A stretch of DNA of 47,162 nt from Cyanophora paradoxa (lineage: Eukaryota > Glaucocystophyceae > Cyanophorales > Cyanophoraceae). A program made the position numbers and the translations under genes. The notes under the pieces were generated by a model. The model was not told where the DNA came from. It saw nothing but the letters and a program-made list of their open reading frames with translations, and did not search any database. Every line of letters starts with the position of its first letter. The stretch's first letter is position 1. The stretch is from the NCBI GenBank assembly GCA_004431415.1, contig QPMI01000317.1, positions 1 through 47,162 on the forward strand, in the 5' to 3' direction. Of the stretch, positions 8,955-18,905 are shown piece after piece.

Positions 8955-10950
8955 CGAAGCTTAAGGTGAGGTCGCAGTCGGTGAGGTCGCAGTCGGTGAG
9001 GTCGAAGCCGCGTGAGCGGCGCTCGGAAGAGGACGAGCGGCGCTCGGAAGAGGTCGAAGCCGCGTGAGCGGCGCTCGGAAGCCGCGGTGAGGTCGAGAGG
9101 CGCGAGCCGGAAGAGGTGGGTGGAGGGGCACGCACGGCGAAGGCGTGGCGGAGGGCGGCGCAGGAGCGGCCCTGGAGCCTGCCGCGCGACGTCCCCAGGA
9201 TCAGGAAGCGTTGAGAGGAAGGAAGGCGAGGCGAAGCCCAGAAAGAAAGAAAGAAAGCTTAGGGATAGGTTTCGGATTGAGAAAGGAAGCTTGGATTAGA
9301 AGAGTTAGAAGCAAAGGAAGCTTAGGACTAGGATTCGGATCAAGAGAGGAAGCTTGAAACTAGGATTCGGATCGAGAAAGGAAGCTAGCTCGGGCTGGGA
9401 CCTGTTGTGGGAGAGGTCTAGGGACTGTAGCGCCTCGTTGTCGCGGAGGGCGGGGCCCAGCGCCTGGCCCTCCACGTACGCGTCCGAGAGCCCGTTCCAC
9501 GCCAGGTTCAGCGAGGTTAAGCCCTCGTTGCTGCCGAGCGACCTGTGGTGGGGTTGGTTAAGAGGCGTAGAGAGGGGATAGGATAGGGCCTACGCGAGGA
9601 GGGCGGCGGCGAGATGGCCTAAGGTGGCTTAGGTGTGGCGGTAGAGAGAGGATAGCGTGTGTGGCTTAGGTGTGGCTTAGAGTAGACTTGAGAGGGCGGG
9701 GCGGGGGGCGGGTGGCGGGGGGCGTACGCGAGGAGGGCGGCGGCGGCGCAGCCGCGGATCTTGTTCCAGGACAGGTCCAGGTCCTGGAGCGTCCCGTTCT
9801 GCAGCAGGGCCCGCGCCAGAGCCAGCGCCTCCGTCTCGTTCACCCTGCCCAGGGTGCTGTGAGCCGGCGCCGCCGGGCCGAGGCGGCGGCGGCGGGGTGG
9901 ATGGATGGTTGGTGGCAGAACTGGGAGGCTCTAGGGGAGCTCAGAGCGCAGGCCTCTAGGGGGAACTAGGGGCGCGGGCCCGACTGCGCGGCGTCCGGGG
10001 CGAGCGGGCGGGGGCGGGGGGGCGCACTGGTTGCGGGAGGAGTCGAGGGCCGTGAGGGACGTGTTGGCGTAGAGGCCCCCGCACAGCGTCCGCACCGCCG
10101 CCCCCGTCAGCTGTCCAGATCTAGACCCCCGTCAGCCTCTACGGAATGGAAGGAAGGAAGGAAGGAATTCGAAGGAAGGCGCGTGTGAAATCTATGCGCA
10201 GGAGCCGGCGCCGGCGCGCGCGCGCTCGCCTTGTTCTCGGTGAGCTTGAGGGTGGCGAGGCGGCAGGCGGGGTGGGAGAGGGCGGCGGCGAGGGCCCCGC
10301 AGCCCTCCGGATCCGTCCCCAGCTGGTTCGACGAGAGGTCCAGCACCCGGGCGGGGGCGAGTGCGGGTGCGGGCCTAAGTCGGGCGATGCTCTAGATCTA
10401 GAGACGCCCTCGGAACGCTAGCGCTCAAGGGCAGGGCCGGGGGCGGGGTCGGGGGCCGGGGCCGGGGGCGGGGGCGGGCCTCGGCGATGGCGAGGGAGCC
10501 CTCGGTGCCGATGCGGTTCTCCCGCAGCCGCAGCTCCTCCACCTGCCGCGGGCCGGGGCGGGGCCAGGGTCGGGGGCGGGCCGGGGCCGAGGTCGGGGGC
10601 GGGGCCATGGCCAGCTGCAGGCCTAGGGTCAGCCAACGACGACGAGCACGCGAGCTGGGGCGGCCTTGGCGTTAGGGGCGGACCTTGGCGCCGCCGTCCT
10701 TTATAACTTATTCGCTTATTATCAACCTCGCGATCGGCTTCTTATTAACTTATCAAGAGGGTTCCCATCAAAAGGGCCCCCATTAAGGCCGAGGGGCGGC
10801 GCGGGGGGCGGCGGGCGGCGGGCGGACCTTTGCGCCGCCGTCCTGGACGCTGTGGGCGACGCCGCGAGGGCCCGCGACGGCGCGGGACATGACTCATGTC
10901 ACATGACGTCCCCCAGCGAGCTCGATCGCGAGAAGTGCGACAGGTCCAGC
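8955..10950 (-). pseudogene. Decayed partial copy of the LRR gene
   Basis: On the minus strand the LRR exons of the gene at 37839-46552 recur in the same order: the ITLDLSH-type exon (about 10860-10960), EELRLRENRIGTEGSLAIAE (about 10490-10545), LDLSSNQLGTDPEG...LATLKLTENK (about 10230-10350), VNETEALALARALLQNG (about 9740-9845), EGLTSLNLAWNGLSDAYVEG (about 9430-9540), then a scrambled FDLTDCDLTDCDL region (8955-9010). Splice sites are kept, including a GC donor (AACAAG|GCGAGC near 10229). Two 6-bp insertions preserve frame (Asp-Pro in the third repeat, two residues in SDAYVEG), but insertions at 10885-10930 put a TGA in the first LRR exon and no start or 3' half is present. Most likely a pseudogene or relic of a segmental duplication. 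Confidence 0.75.
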
Positions 10951-12882
10951 GTGATCCGCGTCCTGCGGGGCGGAAAACCACCGTACGCGTGGCACGTGCA
11001 CCTGACTCAGTGATCATGATGAGCCTGACTCGGAGCTCGAGTGTGACTCCTGCAACTTAAGCTTGCAAGTTGCCAAGTTGGCAGTGTACGTTCAACTTGG
11101 CACGCCGCACGCGCATATGCATGCGGCGCCATGCGCATGTGCGCACGTGCACGGTGCACCAGCCTGCCATGATCATGAGGAAAACCATCGATATCATGGG
11201 ATGCATATGAGTCTGCTGCTCGACTCAGTGACTCCTGCAGCAGAATCCTGCTGAGTCCTGCAACTTGGCAAGCTTTTAAGTTGGCATTGTTCGATGATTG
11301 TTGGCAACTTAGTGGCAATGGCAATTGCAAGCTCCATCATTCATCATTCATGCCATATGCATGCATATGATGATCACGACTTGCGAGTTATTTTTTGGAA
11401 ATTTCTACAGTGAATTCGAATTCGAACTTCGAAGTTGTTTTTGAATCACTCCGATTCACTCGCCGTCGAGTCGCCGTCGAGTACTAGTCGGCGTCGACTC
11501 GCCGAGCTCGACTCTGCTGCTCGAGGCCCGAGACTCGGGCCGAGAGACCCGAGCCGCGAGTGACCCGAGTGACCCGCGAGTCACGCGACCCGAGAGTCCG
11601 ACGGTCGGCGACGGTCGCCGGCGCCGCGGCCGGTCCCGGGGACCCTCGAGCTCGGGAGTCGGGAATCGGGATGCATTCATGACTTGCGATCTAGGTTTTC
11701 GAAATTCGAATTCGGACCGTTTTCCGGCCGTTTTCAGAGTTTTCTTCAGCAAATCACAAATCAAGCTTGACTTTTTCCGGTCCGATTTTTTCCCCATTCC
11801 CAGCCCTGCGATTGGTCGGCCATTCCCAGCCCTGCGATTGGTTATCACAGGCTCTAACCGGCCTGCTGACCACGCGAGCGGCGAGCCGGCTCGCGATCGA
11901 GCAAGCCTGACAAGCCGGCGCCGGCTCGTAAGTTAAAAAGAGTCGTAAGGGACTCGTAAGAGTCGTAACTAACTTAGAACACACGTGCTCTCTCAGAGCC
12001 TAGATCTCTAGATCTCTGCGGCTCTGCCAGGCTGGTGGCACACTGGCACCGTGGCAGACCGTGCCACGGTGGAGCCTGCGGGCCAGGCTGCGGCCCGTAG
12101 CCTGCCAGGCTGGGCCGTAGGCTGCGGGCCTGCGACCCTGCGCGCAGCTGCGCGCGCATGCGGCGGCATTGCGGGAATTTGCGGCCGCGGGCCCGCCGGG
12201 CCGCCGCCGGCCCGCCGGGGCCGGCGGCGCGGGCGCGCGGCGAGTCGGCGGAGTCGCCGGCGACTCCGAGCCTAGAGGCGAAGTACGTTACGCGTGAACA
12301 GTGAACTTTCAAGTTTAAATTTGCTTCCGATTCAGAAGTTCCGAACTTCAAAAAGGCTTCGGAAGTTCGGAATTCAAAGCAATTTCGAATTCGGAAGTTC
12401 ACGTTTTTCCGCGGGCCCGATCGACTCGGCGAGCGCGCGCGGCGCGCGCCACGGTGCGCGCGGCGCCGTGCTGCCACGGTGCTGCCAGGCTGGCACGGTG
12501 CGCATGGGCGGCATGGCTCGGCAATGAGAGTCGGCACTGCGGCATTGGCTCCGCATGCTGCTCCGAGCCTGCTCGACGGTGCTCGCTGCATACCGTAGAC
12601 TCCGTAGTACGTAGCGTCGTACGCATCGGACCGCCGTCGGTTTGGAGTCTTCGCCGAGTTCGGCCTATAGACTATAGTTGAAACCGTTTTTTGAACGTTA
12701 ACTGTAGGCCTGAGGACCAGCGCGCGCGCGCGCTAGCGCAAGGTCCTAACTTTGACCCCAAATTTTAAGGCCGCCGCCAGTTGCAGCCTTGCAGGCTAGT
12801 GCTTTCCCCGACCCGGAGACCGGCGCTGCAGCGGCGTATACGTACGCGCGCGTATACGCACGCTTACGCGCGGGAGTTGTGC
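10951..12882. other. Intergenic repeat block upstream of response-regulator copy 1
   Basis: 11040-11480 is an old duplicate of 16140-16830 (shared words around cttaagcttgcaa, gatcatgaggaaaaccatc, cattgttcgatgattgttgg). 11690-11850 holds two tandem copies of cattcccagccctgcgattgg, a word seen again at 29520. 12400-12880 is the promoter side of the plus-strand gene and is shared with 31080-31446. It carries cg/gc palindromes such as cgcgcgcgcgcgctagcg, and aaggccgcc just before the duplicated leader. No independent exon found. Confidence 0.45.
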
Positions 12883-14616
12883 ATGCCGTCGGCGTCTGCA
12901 GAAATGTGCAGGGAAAACTACTCCAGCGCCGCCGGCGCCGCCGGCGGCCTCAGCGGCCTCTTGAGGCTTCTGCTCAGCGAGCGCGGCGCCGGCCCCACCA
13001 AAGTCGAGTCGGAGAACGATATCGATTGCGTCTCCCGCTTCGGCACTGCCGCTGGTGCGAGCTCGAGGCTCGCGCGGCTCTCGAAAGCACTCGCCGCGCC
13101 GCGCCGGCGGATGCCCGGCCCCGACTTCGATTTGTCTGACCGTCGGACGCCGCGCGCAGGCGGGAGGGACGGCGCGGTGGGCCACCTTCCGGCGCTGCCG
13201 AAGACGGCCATCGTGTGCCGGCCAGACGACGAGCTCGCAATCGCCCGCCTCAAGGTCGACCTGCGGGAGGCGCTCGCGACAGTGATCAGCCTCGACGACG
13301 ACTGCGACAGCGACTGGACCTCCCCGTGCACCTCCGCCGCCGTCTCTCCGACGGCCACTCCGCTGCCCGGCCTGAAAGTCAACGTCAACGCCAACTCCGG
13401 ATCGATATCCCCACGCGACTCCGCCGCCGGCGCCCTGCCGCCCCTTCGAAAGCCCGCGCGCCACGGCTCCCTCCCCGGGCTCTCCCGGGTGCCCCTCCTG
13501 GTCCCCGTCAGCGGCTCGCGCCCCGCCTCCCCTGTCCGATTCGTCGCCCACCGCGGCCCCGCCCATCCAAACACGCGTGCGCCCTGGCCGCCCCCCGCCC
13601 CCCGCCCCCCTCCCCCCCCCCCCCCCCCCCCCCCCCCATCCGAGCCTGCTCCATGCGCAATTAAACTTGCACCGGCCTCTGATCCGTCCCGGCCTCCGGA
13701 TCCCGCAGCCGTGCATGCCCGCCTCTGCGCGCTCCCTTCCAAATCAGCATCCGCGCCGGCCAGCGCTTCGCACCTTGGATGCGCCTGCCACATTAACGTC
13801 CTCCTCGCCGGTAAGCCTTCCGAATTTTTCGATGTTCCCCCCTTCAAATTCAAAATCCATTAGATTTGCGGACGGCCTCTGATATATATTTGAATTTCGA
13901 TTGGCGCAGATGACTGCCCCCTGAACCGTATGCTCGGGGCTCGCGTCTTCACCTCCTATTGCCCGCACGCCCGCGTGGACGTCGTCAGCGACGGACAGGT
14001 GCCGGACGGCCACTCTCCGCGCGCCTTGGAGCGAGAGTGACTGACCGTCGGACCGCCGCCGGCGCCGCGCGCAGGCGGCCGTCACTGCTTTTGAGGAGGC
14101 GGCGGAGCGCGGGCAGCCGTACGACGCGTGCATACTCGACATCGAGGCGAGCGCGGCCCGATCGCGATTAATATTCGAAGAATCTCTTTGCTTTTCCGCC
14201 CCGCTGACGCTGCGCCGCATTGCCGCCCGCAGATGCCGCACAAGAACGGGCTCGAGGCGGCTCGGGAGATCCGGAGGCTGGAGCGGGCCCAGAGGCGGGC
14301 GCGCCCTGCCCGCCTCCTCGCGTGGTCGACATCCACGCGGCTGTGCGGAGAGACGGGGACCGCAGTCGATCGCGAGCCCGACTGCCACGACGCCGGCTTC
14401 TCTTCGACGTGCCCCAAGCCGGTGCAGCCGGTGGTGCTCCTGCGCGCGGCACTCGCGGGGCTCCAGCACGACCCGGCGTGCCCGCTCGCCCCGGCGACCC
14501 CCAATTGCAAGCCCCGCAGCGGGCCCCTCGCCCCGCTCCGCCCCCACGGGCTCGCCGGCGCCCCTTTAAATTTGCCTGCGACTTCGTCATCGCTGTCCGC
14601 CCAGCTTCGGATGTGA
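12883..14616 (+). CDS. Response-regulator-like protein with C-terminal receiver domain, copy 1
   Basis: Five exons: 12883-13054, 13160-13810, 13910-13998, 14075-14146, 14233-14616; 455 codons plus stop. All junctions keep phase. The N-terminal 290 residues are Ser/Pro/Ala-rich and end in a polyproline run (13600-13640). Residues from INVLLADDCPLNRML onward form a receiver domain: acidic pair DD, phospho-acceptor Asp in YDACILDIEMPHKNG, and the conserved Lys in STCPKPVQP. These are the residues used for Mg2+ binding, phosphorylation and signal switching in two-component systems. The Thr/Ser site is probably in LLAWSTST. No output or kinase domain is seen. Intron 4 has a GC donor (GAG|GCGAGC). 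Intron 1 is inferred from copy 2, where the same interval differs by 16 nt and only splicing keeps both copies in frame. Start: first ATG of the frame after an upstream run without ATG. Confidence 0.8.
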
Positions 14617-15155
14617 GCGGGTGCCTTGCGATCGGCGCACCCACCGGGCCAGCGCCGTGAGGGGTTCTGATACTCTGAGCCTCGGAGCTTTTTCGCTGCT
14701 GCATAATCTGCGATCGCGAGTCCTTTGAAGCTTTTTCCACCACCTCTAAAGAAATTAAATCGGTACAGATCGGCATCGTCGTAGCTGCATAAATCAAATC
14801 GGCACAGATCGACATCTTCGTAGCTGCATAAATTAAACAATCTTTATCTAATAGATAGATTTGAGTTTTCACCGAGTTTCGAGCCTGCCAGGCCCTGAGG
14901 ATGAGTTTCGTTGCGAGAATGAGCTTGAAAATTCAATCGGCTTTTCGGGCCTCTCTGGGCCCTTTCCCAGGCGTTGGCGCCTGTTTCGGTGTCAGCCTTA
15001 GAAAATAATCAAGTAATCTTTCGTACATAATCTTTCACATGTAAGTTTACTTCACGTACTTTACGCAGTACCCTGATAAAGACAGTGACAGTACATTTCA
15101 TAGCACGTAGAACTGCAGTAGATAATTATATAACGTCGAACTCATGATTAGCTAT
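14617..15155. other. 3' flank of response-regulator copy 1 (duplicated at 33139-33671)
   Basis: Nearly identical to 33139-33671, so the duplicated block spans gene plus about 0.5 kb of 3' DNA. A 37-bp unit around catcgtcgtagctgcataaat / catcttcgtagctgcataaat is repeated in tandem at 14775-14835. Identity stops at aactcatgatta (15143-15154). Confidence 0.7.
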
Positions 15156-17240
15156 AGTTGCTATAGCTAGCTTTCAGATTTAAAAGCCGTGCCAGTCGGT
15201 CCGACGATTCAATGATTCCCCAATGCACTTAATGGATCACTATCTTATATTTAGTTTCGGTAGAGCGCCCGGCCCACCAGCGGTTTTACTCTGCAGGCTG
15301 CTGATTCCGGATCCTGCGCGCGTGCATGCACGAATATTAATCACTGAATGTTCTTACATAATTAAGCTCGAGCATCGATTTGTAACCCTGGGTCCTCGCA
15401 GTATAACCCGGAGTCCTCGCAGTATACATTCGAATTCTCGGCCACTGAGCTCATGCACGTGTAGGACAGCCGGGACGTCGACGCACCCCTCCGCACCGAC
15501 GTTAACACGCGGACGCTGCGCGGGCGGTTCGAATTCGAATTCCTCGGGCAGCGAGGACCCGTCCGATCGATGTTAGCTAGGCAGTACTGCAGTACTGCAG
15601 TACTGCTTGCTGCCAGAGCTAGCGCTAGAGGCGCTGGCCGGGCGTGGAGGTCGCCCGTAGGCTGATTGAGAGCTAGCGCTAAAGGGGGGTGGGGGGTGGG
15701 GGTGGGGTGGCCATGGGGGGTGGGGGGTGGGGGGCCGGGGGGGGGGGGGGGGGGGAGGGGGGGGGGGGGGCCGCCGATTGCAATTGCCACAGGGTATACG
15801 TAGCTATAGGGTTGCCACAGACTCCACGTGCACAGTGCCACTTACGACTTACGTATATATATATATATATATACAGCATTACGTGGAATTCGAAGTCCGT
15901 AAGTTTAATTTAAGTCGCGACTTACAACTTACGCGCCCCCGGATGGGACTCACTGCCGTAAGGTGTACCTGATGAGCCTGACTCGGACTCCCGGGAGCTC
16001 GAGTGTGATGACTCCTGCCAGGCTGAGGAGTCAGGACTCAGGAGTCAGGACTCTCCGGTCTCTCGTCGTGCACACGACGTGCAGCAGCCTGAGCAGAGTC
16101 AGGAGTCAGGGAACTCACTGAGTCAGCCTCACTCAGGGCCTGCAACTCAGTGACTTAAGCTTGCAACTTGCAAGTTGGCAGTGCATGTTGCAAGTTGGCA
16201 CGCGCATGCGCACGTGCACCGTGCACGGTGCACCAGCTGCAGCCAGGCTGCCAGACCAGTGCCAGTGTGCCACCACTGGGCCAGCCTGCGCAGGCTGCGC
16301 CACCAGTGGCCCACCAGCCTGCTGGCCCAGTGCTAGCGCTGGCCCACTGCGCATGCGCATGCTGGGCCATGAGGAAAACCGTGGGTCTGCTGCTCGACTT
16401 CTGCACGTGCACGGTGCACCGTGCACCAGCCTGCCATGCGGCCCATGCCATGCCAGGATGATCATGAGGAAAACCATCATGGGATGAGTCTGCTGCAGTG
16501 CTGCTCGACTCCTGCAGCAGAGTCTTAATCTTGCTGAGTCCTGCAAGCTTTTAAGTTGGCATTGTTCGATGATTGTTGGCAACTTAGTTGCAATGGCAAC
16601 TGCAAGCTTTGTTGAAGCAAGTGACGAGATTCATCATTCATGCCACATGGATAATGATGACGACTTAGCCTGCGAGTTAGTTTTCTTGGAATTTTCGAAT
16701 TCTACGTAGTAGTACGGTAGTACGTATACAGCGAAACTGAGCGAATTCGAATTTCGAAGTTGTTTTCGAATCACAAATCGAGCTTTATCGACTCGCCGAG
16801 TCGCCGTCGACTCGGCGTCGACTCCACTGGGAGACACCGGTGGTTGTTACCCCGGGGTAAACTTGAACATGTTACCCCGGGGCAAAAGAATGCCGTTTGT
16901 ATTGCCCCGGGGCAACAAGTTCAAGTTTACCCCGGGGTAACAACATCGTCAGCCAATCAGATTCGTTTGCAACTGGCTCACGGGATCACGTGAACGACTC
17001 TGATTGGTTGTTTTTTTATCTTTTTTCCCAAAATGCGATTGATTTTTTGGGATCTGCCAATCGTGTTCTTCTTATTGAAAAACAATCCAATCACAGAGCT
17101 AGCTAGCCACATATATACAACTAGCTAACGCTACTACTACTGTTACGCTAGCCATTGTAGCCAAGTACATAGCTAGCTGCTAGCTATCTAGCTACGGTAG
17201 TAGCTACTAGCTACTAGCTACTACTAGTATACTATACTAG
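15156..17240. other. Intergenic palindrome- and repeat-rich region
   Basis: Contains an agtactgc tandem (15580-15606), G homopolymers up to about 18 nt (15740-15770), a (ta)n run (15853-15872) inside cttacg-type repeat DNA (15830-15935), and gactc/gagtc inverted words (15975-16140). The block 16140-16830 duplicates 11040-11480. 17100-17240 is a ctagcta/agctact lattice. A hairpin element at 16843-16944 is listed separately. No exon supported. Confidence 0.45.
16843..16944. mobile_element. CCCCGGGG hairpin element
   Basis: Perfect 26-bp inverted arms (16843-16868 and 16919-16944, beginning GTTGTTACCCCGGGGTAA) enclose a spacer with two further ttaccccggggcaa / ttgccccggggcaa copies. The sequence can form a long hairpin. 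A related end (gttaccccggggtaacaac) occurs at 29258-29276 with diverged partner sequence around 29203. No clear target duplication; likely a small non-autonomous element. Confidence 0.6.
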
Positions 17241-18905
17241 GGGCGCGAGCACCTGTTTCCGGGCAGATGATGCTTATGCACGCCCTGCCGCAGTGCTGGA
17301 GACGCCAAAAGCGATGGTCAGCCCCAGAGCAAGGAGCGGAAAGCGGAACCTATAGCTAACACCTACAGGCCCAGCCGGCAGCCCCGCTCGCTCGCTCACC
17401 TCCGAGCAGCGGGGCCGCCAGCAGACCCCACCACTCGGTCAACTCCGAGCGGCAGGGCCAGCCGAACTGCGCTATTGAAAAGGAGGGGCGCAAGAACCTC
17501 TTTCTGGGCCGATGATGTTTTTGCACGCCCTGCTGCAGACGCCAAAAGCGATGATCAGCCCCAGAGCAAGAAGAAGTGGAACCTATACCTATAGCTAACA
17601 CCTACAGGCCCAGCCGGCAGCCCCGCTCGCTCGCTCACCTCCGAGCAGCGGGGCCGCCAGCAGACCCCACCACTCGGTCAACTCCGAGCGGCAGGGCCAG
17701 CCGAACTGCGCTATTGAAAAGGAGGGGCGCAAGAACCTCTTTCTGGGCCGATGATGTTTTTGCACGCCCTGCTGCAGACGCCAAAAGCGATGGTCAGCCC
17801 CAGAGCAAGAAGAAGTGGAACCTATACCTATAGCTAACACCTACAGGCCCAGCCGGCAGCCCCGCTCGCTCGCTCACCTCCGAGCAGCGGGGCCGCCAGC
17901 AGACCCCACCACTCGGTCAACTCCGAGCGGCAGGGCCAGCCGAAGTGCGCTATCGAAAAGGAGGGGCGCGAGCACCTGTTTCCGGGCCGATGATGCTTAT
18001 GCACGCCCTGCTGGAGACGCCAAAAGCGATGGTCAGCCCCAGAGCAAGAAGAAGTGGAACCTATACCTATAGCTAACACCTACAGGCCCAGCCGGCAGCC
18101 CCGCTCGCTCGCTCACCTCCGAGCAGCGGGGCCGCCAGCAGACCCCACCACTCGGTCAACTCCGAGCAGCAGGGCCAGCCGAACTGCGCTATCGAAAAGG
18201 AGGGGCGCAAGAACCTCTTTCTGGGCCGATGATGCTTTTGCAAGCCCTACTGCAGACGCCAAAAGCGATGGTCAGCCCCAGAGCAAGGAGCGGAAAGTGG
18301 AACCTATAGCTAAAACCTACAGGCCCAGCCGGCAGCCCCGCTCGCTCGCTCACCTCCGAGCAGCGGGGCCGCCAGCAGACCCCACCACTCGGTCAACTCC
18401 GAGCGGCAGGGCCAGCCGAACTGCGCTATTGAAAAGGAGGGGCGCAAGAACCTCTTTCTGGGCCGATGATGTTTTTGCACGCCCTGCTGCAGACGCCAAA
18501 AGCGATGGTCAGCCCCAGAGCAAGAAGAAGTGGAACCTATACCTATAGCTAACACCTACAGGCCCAGCCGGCAGCCCCGCTCGCTCGCTCACCTCCGAGC
18601 AGCGGGGCCGCCAGCAGACCCCACCACTCGGTCAACTCCGAGCGGCAGGGCCAGCCGAACTGCGCTATTGAAAAGGAGGGGCGCAAGAACCTCTTTCTGG
18701 GCCGATGATGTTTTTGCACGCCCTGCTGCAGACGCCAAAAGCGATGGTCAGCCCCAGAGCAAGAAGAAGTGGAACCTATACCTATAGCTAACACCTACAG
18801 GCCCAGCCGGCAGCCCCGCTCGCTCGCTCACCTCCGAGCAGCGGGGCCGCCAGCAGACCCCACCACTCGGTCAACTCCGAGCGGCAGGGCCAGCCGAAGT
18901 GCGCT
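17240..18905. repeat. Tandem array, about 239-bp unit, seven copies
   Basis: Units begin at gcccagccggcagcc: 17369, 17608, 17847, 18086, 18323, 18562 and 18801. Spacing is 239 bp (237 once), with a diverged partial unit before and a truncated one at the end. Each unit carries ctatagctaacacctacag just before its start, which looks like a branch point plus 3' splice site. It is followed by a stretch open for 48 codons with G/C-ending codons (VNSERQGQPNCAIEKEGRKN). Because 239 is not a multiple of 3, no single frame crosses units. It could be an amplified intron-exon cassette or an ordinary satellite. The units are nearly identical, so the array is young. Confidence 0.85.

Noticed and set aside
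10836-10900. An 18-bp and a 14-bp insertion in the decayed LRR copy as further N3-N3'-N3 events
   Set aside because: I could not decompose them cleanly into successive triplet events, so they are not counted as support.
11240-11280. 8-bp differences between the intergenic duplicates (around cagtgact and cttggcaa)
   Set aside because: They share direct repeats at the ends but are not self-complementary, so they do not follow the rule.
12796-13853. Long antisense ORFs (306 and 311 codons) opposite response-regulator exon 2, and the equivalent at 31488-32288
   Set aside because: Shadow frames of a GC-rich exon. The plus strand has the conserved receiver domain downstream, correct splice junctions and frame-preserving differences between copies.
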